This document shows positions 55,928-64,000 of a DNA stretch of 64,000 bases, piece after piece. The position numbers and the translations under genes were made by a program. Below the pieces are notes generated by a model. It made no database searches. It was given only the letters and a program-made list of their open reading frames with translations, and was not told the origin of the DNA. Source of the stretch: Arctopsyche grandis (lineage: Eukaryota > Arthropoda > Insecta > Trichoptera > Hydropsychidae). The first letter of the stretch is position 1. Every line of letters starts with the position of its first letter. The stretch lies in NCBI RefSeq assembly GCF_051622035.1, contig NC_135356.1:16513793-16577792 (forward strand), in the 5' to 3' direction.

Positions 55928-58900
55928 TTTTGAAATATAACCAACCAGTAAAGTGCATTCCCAGCTTAGCCATCTGATTGGCAGTGGCTTTGCACCTTCT
56001 TGTATATAATAGTGTTCCGAGTACAGTGGGGAATACATTGCCGTGTCCGTAACCTTAATTTTGTTTCCCGGAAACATTAATATGTTTCTGAAATAAAACA
56101 ATAATATTATAAACCGTAAACAGTGCCAATTTTTATATTGTATTATCGATGTCGACGGAAATGGGCAATCACCTAGCGGCTAAATCTTTATGTACGGCCT
56201 CTCTGGCTTCCAGGTATTTCATCGCTGAACATATTTGTAAAATTATTGAAAGAAATACTGGAAATCTGAAATTAGAATTATTTAACAATTATTAAAACAT
56301 TATTCATCGCTGTTTATCTAAGGGGCGTAATTAATTGCACTTAAGTTTGGATCATATACACTTTGGTAAAAACAATTTGCACTTGGGCATATATAATTGC
56401 AGGGTGACCGTCACCGCACCGAATGTTAAAAAGTCGAAAATGTTCGTTTACCATGCATACATATGAAAAACGGTTAGTATATATTTCAGTGGCGTGCGGT
56501 AAAAGTCTCTCTCCCCCGTTGTACTTAATTTGCGTCACTTAATTTGCGCGAGCAGGATACAGCAGAAACAAGAGGAACAGGCTTTTCCTCCCGTATCCTG
56601 CGCACGCACATTAACCAAGGCTGTATGACGAAAAGAGAGATAATTTCACCGCATGCCACTCATATATTATATATACATACATAGTACCGTTTACCATGCA
56701 CTCTTTTTTTCGATATTTGTTTTTTCGGGCTTTTCACTTTCGGTTCCGTGAGGTAGACCCATAATTGCACTTAGGTTTAAATAGTATACACTTGGTACAT
56801 GGAACTTATATTCCAACAGTTTGAACTAACTTTTGAACAGTTTACAATGAGATTTGGAAAATTTGCACTAAGATCTGGACAATTTGCACTCAAATTTGAA
56901 TAGTTTGCAATATAAAATTATCAATCTACAGGGTAAAAGTTGTAAAACAAAAAACACCATGTTTAAGCGAATTATATTAGAAATACCCAGCAAAGTCGTG
57001 TAAAAACCCTAGTGTATAATATTTTGCATAGGCTTACCTTATATAGTCAGGATTATTGGATTTTCTTAGATATTGATACAAATCGCCAGCATGTGTGTAT
57101 TCAAACACAGCCAATGGTGGATTTTGAGTCGTGACAAGTCCAACCAGTCGAGATAAGGATGGATGATCCATGCTTCCTAAATATTTCAGTTCTTCTAAGT
57201 ATTCTCTGAATGAGGCATCTTTTCTTGTCATTTTGACAGTTTTCAATTGGACTATTCTTGAAGTTCCCGGTGATATTGGTTTTGAATTTTTCGTTTCATA
57301 TATAGAAATCTAAATATGTAAAAAAAATAATCCTAGATTTAATCGATTAATGTATAAACAAGATTATACTGAGATTATTTATTTAAAGTTTGGACCATCG
57401 TGGCATTATAGGAACTCCTAATGCGCCACAATGGTCGAAAATATACATAAAAAAAACCAATATATAATAAGTAGTGACAAAATATAAAAGAATAGTTAAA
57501 TATAAGGAGATAAATTGGGAATGTCTTGCATCAACAGCACGAATATATCGTCGGTACATATATTGGCAGAAAATGGTAACAAGTCAAAAATTGGATGTTT
57601 TGAATTAAATTTTATTTTTGAATTTGTTAACCCTTTGAGTGCTGATGTGTTTTCTGTTGAAAGCCCTCCACGCTGAAAATTTCGCCTACATTTCCAACTA
57701 GAATTAGTTGGAAATCCAATAGAAAGCAGGTATAAAAATTAGGCAGCTGAAAATTAAACTACTGCCGAGGATTTCGAGTTTTGTAAAGGTGTGTTTAGAC
57801 TCTCTAATATATCTTGCAACAATATAAAATAAACAAAAGTCTATTAATTAATGTAATTTTCCAAAACTAGTTCCATCTTCTTCATTGTTAAAATGTAATG
57901 CTCACAATCCAAATGCCTAGCCACAATCTAAAATACTCAAATAGCAGTTAGGGATTTCCATCGGGAAATTCTGCTATGGTTATAAATTCAGAAATTCCAG
58001 TGTAAAGCAGTGTTTATAAGCATTGACACGGATCACACGACTCATGTTCAATGCATTTTTTTTTCAATGCTACCTGGAAAGGCTTTAGCGGGTAGTATTC
58101 TTGTTTACTTTATACATGCTCGAAATACAACACTATCAGAGTTTTTCAGGCTCATGGACTTGTTGGCAAAACGCCGATCGGCGTTGGTCAGCATTCAAAG
58201 GGTTAGTAAAAAAATGAATAATGATTTAGGTTACAAATTAGAGAGCTTCAAACAATTTGATTTCCCTAAAAATGGATTTTCTCACAACAAAGATTTTTGA
58301 CCTTAAGCTTTCTACCAGTATACCGACAATATGGGTTTGATGCAAACGATCGACAAGCGCCAGACGGACTGAACCACAGATTAACTGGATGGCTGCTTTA
58401 AAGGCAATTCTCAACTTCACGAATGATAGATTGCACATCAGATGACGAGTAACCTTTCGATGTGCACAGATGCAATTATTAAAATTGAGTTGGATCTTTC
58501 TGGCGAGTTTAATAAGGCAAAATTCGGAACTAAAGTATCAGAAGCACCGAACGTATACAGGGTAGGTATGTCGGGACTTCGGGTAGATTTCGCTTAGTGT
58601 AAGTGCGGACGCACAAGGTACACGTGTCGTTAATCTGTGGTTCAGTCTGTCTGGCGCTTTTCGATCGTTTGCACCGCATCGCGATAATATGTATGTACAA
58701 GAACCATTCATAAATACAAAACATCCCCATGAGGCCCGAATGGAAGAGAGAAGATCAAAATAATCACATTCAATTATGAAAATAATAAACAAATACTCAT
58801 AAATATACATAAGCCCAAAGTTAATTTTATTTAATAAAATGTACTGTTTTATTTATAAAAAACTTACTTCTTGTGATCCAAGTGTACCAATTTTTAAAAT

Positions 58901-61900
58901 TAGCCGAAGGGAAGTGATCGGAATTGCGTTGAAGTCAACTTCAACTTCTGGAAACGATCTTCTGAAAGCTGGAGATATATTCCAAATTGTAATAGCGCCC
59001 GTGTCCTGTAATTGATAATTTTTAACACTGTTAATTGATTTATTTACTTTGGGCTTATTGTTTATTCATTCTTATTCATATTCATACCACCTTGCTGGTG
59101 GTGGAGCATCTTCCATGTAATTTTTTCAGATCGGACAAGCTGAACGTTTTATCGTTATTGTCAATGCGATTATCGTGTTGAAGATTTTTGGAATATTTTT
59201 CTCTTCCTTGGGTTTTTGAGCTGAAGACGCTGAATCGAGCAGCATCATCATCATCGTCTTCGTCGGCAGGCTTCTTCATTGCTGAGCTCAGAGTCATGAA
59301 TCTTTGCACTGGTACATCGTCCTGAAAAAGTTTCACGGTCAGCGCTCGCCGATCCCACACATACAAAAGCACAATATGTACATGGAATAACACAAGTATA
59401 TGTAATGTCATTTAAATGAAATATATAATATGGCGCAAATGCTGAAAGGGATTGGAAAAAATGATAAAAACACACAAATATTCAAAAAGCATATTTTTCC
59501 GATAGCGCTATACTGAACATCACACCGCAGTACATAAAATTATTTAAGTAAAAGCATTTTTGCGCCAGCAAAACTCATTTAAACTAAAAAATATGCGCCA
59601 GCAATTTTAAAATCAAACTAATATAAATACACTCTGATTGAAAAACCCATACCAGATTAAATTTACTAACATTATCCGCTGCGAAATTAACAAAAACATG
59701 GGTAATTGTGTTTCATTTACACATTTCGATCATTGATCAATTGAATCTACAGATTTTTTTTACAGGAAAGCTAATTCTTTAGCCTGTCATTACATGGTTT
59801 TGATACATTAATTGAAAATACTTTGATATTCGAGTCGTATAAACTTGACAACACTAGTTTATACAGTAATCTCAAAAATATGATTAATTTGTGAATTCTA
59901 ATCATCATTCGAAAGGAGGAGATTTGAGATTACTTTCTTTTACACACATATAATATATTTGCTGAAAGTTGTCTGCACTCCTTCAAATGAATCACATGCT
60001 AATAATACTTTTGAGATTACTCGTACAGCGATCGACTAAATACAAGTTTGATTACCCTTGAATTCGAAGGCACGACCCTGTAATAGTCGAGGGGTCCATC
60101 TTCGGAGTCGTTAAGGCAATCTATGTGTATGCCGTCTTGCAGGATGTTGGGCAGGTTGTTGTGATTGAACGAACACTTGGTGGGTGCCAGCGAGACGATG
60201 GCTCTACTCCTGAGACTCTCTGGGGAAACAGCTGTCACCAACATCGGCCTGGAGCTGGTGTGGTCGAGGCTGTATGTAGGCATTGGCGGCTGGTAGCCCA
60301 ATTCGTACGCCGACAGACGATCGGGATCTAGGTCTAGTTCTAAGTATCCGTGGCCGAATCCAGAAGCCAGGTCAGCGTTGGCACTGTGGTTGGGAGTCCC
60401 ATGACCCATTTGCTCGTTCCTGCTCGACTCGTATCCTCCCATCTGGCTATGGGTTGAGCTCATGCTGACGCTGTTGTTGGCCACGCCGTTCGGGTAGTAT
60501 GCATTTTGGGATTCGGCTGCTGCAGCTCTTCGACCTTGGGACATACGCCCTGTTCGGGGTTGCTCCGTCCTTATTTCACCAGTTTCGCTGGCCGCTGGTG
60601 CCAAATTTGAGAAAAGGTCCTAAAAATCAAATTGTAAGTTATTTAAACGACAATATCAATCATACATAGTTTTCATGGGTCTACCTCACGGGCCCGATTG
60701 TGAAACGCCCGAAAACGCAAATATCGGAAGGCAAAGATCGAAAATCGAAAGATCTTAAGTCGAAAGATAAAAAAAGGGTGCATGGTAAACGGTACATACT
60801 CACTTAATTTGCGCGAGCAGGATACAACAGGAACAAGAGGAACAGGCTTTTCCTCCCGTATTCTGCGCGCGCACATTAATACGGGAGGAAAAGCCTGTTC
60901 CTCTTGTTCCTGTTGTATCCTGCTCGCGCAAATTAAGTGAGTATGTATCGTATACCATGCACCCTTCTTTTTTGATCTTTCGAATTTCGATCTTTGCCTT
61001 TTAGGGCGTTTCACATTCGGGCTCGTCACGGAGACCGAGTTTTCATATGTCTGAAAATTTTCACAACAACAATATAATTTAAAGTAATGGGATGACCTTG
61101 CTTTATGCGGGAATCACATCATCTGATTTACCGGACTGACTCACTTATATTCGAAAGGGGAATAAATAATTGAACCTATGTATGTATGTATATAGGTTTT
61201 TCATTGCAAATTGACCCTTTTTCATTTTTTTAATTTAATCGAAAAGGGGGCTATATATAAAATATAATTGAACTTACATATTGAACACTATAATATGTAT
61301 ATGTATAATTGAACTTACATATTAAACACTTATATTTTATTTTAATTACATATATACGGCTGCAAGGACCATTGAATTAATTTTGACAATTAATTAAGTA
61401 CAAAATTAATCTATTGAGACATCTATGGATTTAGATTTTGTGCACAATTATTACAAATTATACACACAATAAATACATTATAGATTTTTGTGACAACAAG
61501 AAAGGATTTATTTGCCAATTTGAGGAACCGTTACAACAATGATCAGATAAAATTGGCAAACTCTGATAAGCAACGATCGATTTGGAGTCAAAAAACCCCC
61601 AAATCTAACCAGCAGTTTTTGGCGGATCGAACCAGTGATCGCATGGTGCTAAAAATATACGCTACCATTAAGCTAAACTGCTGGCTAATTGAATATATAA
61701 TTGAACTTGGTATACTTTAACTTTATTTCAAATGTAAAAAATATATACTATTCACTTAGTACACTAATTATAATGGTTATAAAAACTAATTTTATTGGAA
61801 AACTTAAAAATACTTTTGTAATTTTTAATCGTGCGAAGCCGGGTAAAATCACTAGTATACATACACATATATATATATATAAACTTTAGTTGAATGTATT

Positions 61901-63387
61901 CAACATTAAATAAATTATTCCAACATTTAACAAACGGTTCGGTGATTATTCCACAAAAAGCGATCTCGCACAAGTCACAAAAAACTCGAGCACGGAATAT
62001 CTGGCACTCGAGTTCTCGTTAGTATAATATTTCGCGTGGTTGCCTTTCGATTGATGGAGTTTTCGGGTTTCAGATGTTTCGTAATCGAGATTTCAGTGAA
62101 TTGCGCGAGATCGCTTTTTGCGGAATAACCACCGAACCGTTCGTTGAATGTTGGAATAATTTATTTAATGACGAATACATTCAACTAAAGTTTATATACA
62201 TATGTATGTATACTAGTGATTTTACCCGGCTTCACTCGGTATTTGTAATATAAACCGCTTGAATATGGCTAATCTAACAGTAAACATTGTATTAAATTTA
62301 TTTGAATAGTTTTGTTTTATTTGAATATTCATTTGTTTTTTTTATTAAATTTGACGTCACGGATTCTACGAACCAAAACTTACATACATACAAAGTCTCT
62401 TTCGAAATTATAAATTAGATTTATTATGGAGTGTACATTATTTTTACGAAAGTGAATATGGTCAAAATTTAAGTTCAATTACATAATTAACACCCTATTC
62501 AAAGAGTTAATCTAAATTTACCGAATCGTTGCGGCTAATTGGGATAAGATGATAGGATTACCGCATAACGCGAGTAAAATGATATTGGCCCACCTTAATA
62601 TTAATATTCAAAGTGTTTTTTAATATGGATGCAGTGTTTTGCGAGGAGTACTTGTGATTCTTCTTCAGAAACACGATCGGCACGAAGATGAGAAGCAGCA
62701 CCGATATCAGCACACTCAATATGACGATTATGCTTGTAGATCGAGACGCTGAAACGAGTTAAATATGAAAACTTTTCAAACGTTGATCTTACAGACGAAG
62801 TTCGGATTAGGTGTTACGACATTTACAGTGAAGTTTGAACTCCCCAGTTGGGAAGGGCGATAAAAAATTCAACACGATTTTGTCTAGGAGAAAAGTTGCT
62901 TACCTGTGAGACGGCGATCCACGTCGCTTATAAATATTGAATTTTCCAACAGATGCTCGAAAGATTTCTGCTCTGTCTCCTCTGCGATGCTTACGTTTAC
63001 AGTTTCTGAAACATAAATTATGCGAGATCAGAACATTTTACAGTCACAAGAGGCTTGATACTCTACATTCTCACTATTCAGATGGGTTCCGGAGAGCTCA
63101 TTCGAAAATTAAATGGAAAATTCGAGTAAAAAAAAGCAATTGAAAATTGTAGATAGGGTATTTACATATACGAACCTGCGTTAAAGTACACTTCGGACAG
63201 CATGAGCCATTCCGAGGCGAAATACAATCGAATACGTATAAATTTGGCCAGTCGGCCACCCTGTATGTCAATGGTCACATTTCGAGCCTTTTGGGAGGCT
63301 TTGTCCTCTTTTTCAAAGTGTACCACCGGCTCACCGTTGAAATATCTACCGCCTATGCTGAAGAATACTACTGCCGTGCTGAATATC
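55465..63387 (-). CDS. Discoidin domain receptor family gene with divergent kinase (Ddr/smal-like), 3' eleven exons
   Basis: Cell-surface receptor; DDR proteins bind collagen-type ligands and signal through a cytoplasmic kinase domain. Exons: 63176-63387, 62904-63005, 62594-62748, 60056-60619, 59091-59321, 58868-59005, 57038-57309, 56173-56265, 55946-56087, 55703-55853, 55465-55622. All introns are GT-AG and phases agree. Exon 1 ends the discoidin-like ectodomain (FASEWLMLSEVYFNA). Exon 3 has the membrane helix (SIIVILSVLISVLLLIF). Exons 4-6 form a long linker with an acidic run. Kinase: glycine loop degraded (KIGTLGSQE); Lys kept (IVQLKTV); Glu kept; HRD is HKDLAAR; DFG is DTA; activation loop keeps the DDR YxxxYY pattern (YSEHYY), then PIRWLSWE. 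A weak or dead kinase is inferred. The N-terminus lies past 64,000. Confidence 0.9.
56536..56762. mobile_element. Partial copy of the hairpin MITE, in an intron
   Basis: Shares cacttaatttgcgcgagcag and the cctcccgtatcctgcgc segment with the hairpin at 60,677, then the opposite end (ttaccatgcactc...gtgaggtagaccc). The second half of the stem is deleted. Confidence 0.6.
57631..58202. mobile_element. piggyBac-type MITE, 572 bp, in an intron
   Basis: Left end TTAA+CCCTTTGAGTGCTGA. The right end, inverted, reads CCCTTTGAATGCTGA and is followed by TTAG where TTAA is expected. CCCTTTG ends on TTAA are typical of piggyBac-derived MITEs. The plus-strand frame at 58,010-58,300 inside it is not a recognisable protein. 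Confidence 0.7.
58341..58673. repeat. Inverted repeat with 45-bp arms
   Basis: 58,341-58,385 and the reverse complement of 58,629-58,673 match at 43 of 45 positions (tgcaaacgatcga...ccacagattaac), separated by about 243 bp. Probably another foldback element in the same intron. Confidence 0.7.
60677..61036. mobile_element. Foldback MITE with a perfect 70-bp stem
   Basis: 60,793-60,862 and 60,878-60,947 are exact reverse complements with a 15-nt loop (ctgcgcgcgcacatt region). Outside this the arms continue imperfectly to gggtctacctcacgg on the left and its counterpart on the right, about 150 bp per arm. It lies in the intron before the exon at 60,619. Confidence 0.85.
61487..61685 (-). mobile_element. 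tRNA-derived SINE
   Basis: On the minus strand the 5' part has an A box (TAGCTTAATGG, near 61,665-61,675) and a B box (GGTTCGATCC, 61,624-61,633) at tRNA-like spacing, followed by a tRNA-unrelated body (acgatcga, ctctgataagcaac) shared with 63,850-63,930. The acceptor stem does not fold as a real tRNA, so it is not a tRNA gene. Confidence 0.6.
61834..62234. mobile_element. Foldback MITE with 150-bp arms
   Basis: The left arm (61,834-61,988) and the right arm (about 62,090-62,234) are near-exact inverted copies. They share gaagccgggtaaaatcacta, actttagttgaatgtattc, aattattccaacatt and aaaaagcgatctcgc. The loop of roughly 100 bp carries a smaller internal palindrome around ctcgag. Right of it, 62,235-62,310 continues like 745-815. 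Confidence 0.8.
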
Positions 63388-63819
63388 TGAAAAGATTCCG
63401 AATGTTTTTACGTATGATAAAAAGTAAGTGACAACTTAATTGAAAATAAAAGCATTTCGATGAACTTCCAAGTGTAAATTTATTTTGTTTATGAAAATAT
63501 TAGTGAGTTCATACACGAACCAATCTGGTCAGTTATAGTGTACAGAGAAGAACAAATTGACAAATGAACTTTTTTTTTTATGTGGTTTCCATAGGATTTC
63601 CTTTTTAAATACATTTTGCATTTTGGCAGCTCAAAAGTTTTGCAAGCTCAAATTTAATTTTAATTTTATTATGTACATATATACCAGGAAAGCCTTACAG
63701 GTAAAACCAAATGTGCCTTCCTGGCCAATTACAAACAATGCAACATTTTTTTTACACAAGTCGCTGAATTACGAGAATTATTCTCAAATAGTGGTGACAT
63801 AGTAGGTAGGATGGTTTTT
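63388..63819. other. Receptor intron, no gene seen
   Basis: AT-rich intron sequence upstream (minus strand) of the first exon in view. The plus-strand frame at 63,557-63,802 is not recognisable. Confidence 0.5.
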
Positions 63820-64000
63820 AGCAAATTTAATGGAGGAACTGTTTCTACAATGAAATTAGAAAAATCAGCAAACTCTAATAGGAAACGATCGACCCGTAGT
63901 CACAAATATCCAAGTGTGACCAGCAGTGTTACAGACATACTCAGAATGTATTTTTTTCAATCGAGGTTAACTTACGGGATCGAACCCCGCGCCCCTTGGT
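63820..64000 (-). mobile_element. Second copy of the SINE, cut by the window end
   Basis: Shares ctctaataggaaacgatcga, gaccagcagt and the gttcctcc segment with 61,487-61,685. A B-box (GGGGTTCGATCCC) lies near 63,974-63,986 on the minus strand. The A box should lie just past base 64,000. Confidence 0.55.

Noticed and set aside
58530..58810. Minus-strand ORFs in the receptor intron
   Set aside because: They overlap the 45-bp inverted repeat and have no recognisable motif or splice context.
63970..64000. tRNA gene suggested by GGGGTTCGATCCC
   Set aside because: Body sequence matches the SINE at 61,487, and no acceptor or anticodon stem is visible within the window.

Overview
The window is eukaryotic, AT-rich, repeat-dense DNA, almost certainly from an insect. 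It holds the 3' two-thirds of a multi-exon discoidin-domain receptor gene and remnants of insect-typical transposons: Ty3/gypsy, P element, piggyBac, Tc1, an RTE-like non-LTR element, foldback MITEs and a tRNA-derived SINE. I cannot fix the insect order from sequence alone. There are no bacterial genes, operons or CRISPR arrays.

Layout. Positions 1-55,588 are three head-to-tail copies of one large segment. Copy A (1-15,080) is cut by the window start, copy B is 15,081-32,836 (17,756 bp) and copy C is 32,837-55,588. Each copy runs: a left block (minisatellite, MITE, decayed exons, a Mutator-like tail, a kelch fragment); a gypsy pol fragment; satellite DNA mixed with a second gypsy element and P-element pieces; then a right block that is the 3' flank of the receptor gene. 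The right edge of the repeated unit lies inside the receptor's last coding exon. Copies A and B therefore end in a 124-bp 3' remnant of that exon, and only copy C runs on into the intact gene.

A 192-bp satellite monomer, and a longer version of it, links nearly every block. TE fragments start and stop inside it, several ORFs read in frame from TE sequence into it, and a 6.5-kb piggyBac transposon (43,267-49,797) has inserted into it. That transposon has matching ends and a TTAA target. Its transposase is decayed, and an RTE-like element with a 15-bp target duplication sits in its 5' leader.

Positions 55,465-63,387 (minus strand) carry eleven exons of the receptor: discoidin-side ectodomain, transmembrane helix, long cytoplasmic linker and a divergent kinase domain. 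Ten exons join in frame without adjustment. The first has one extra base relative to the conserved frame. Its introns hold MITEs, a perfect 70-bp-arm hairpin and a SINE. The 5' end of the gene lies beyond base 64,000.

Apart from the receptor, the supported coding sequence is transposon-derived or broken. The main novelty is structural: a young segmental amplification seeded in a receptor exon, with a satellite acting as the junction hub for mosaic transposon pieces.
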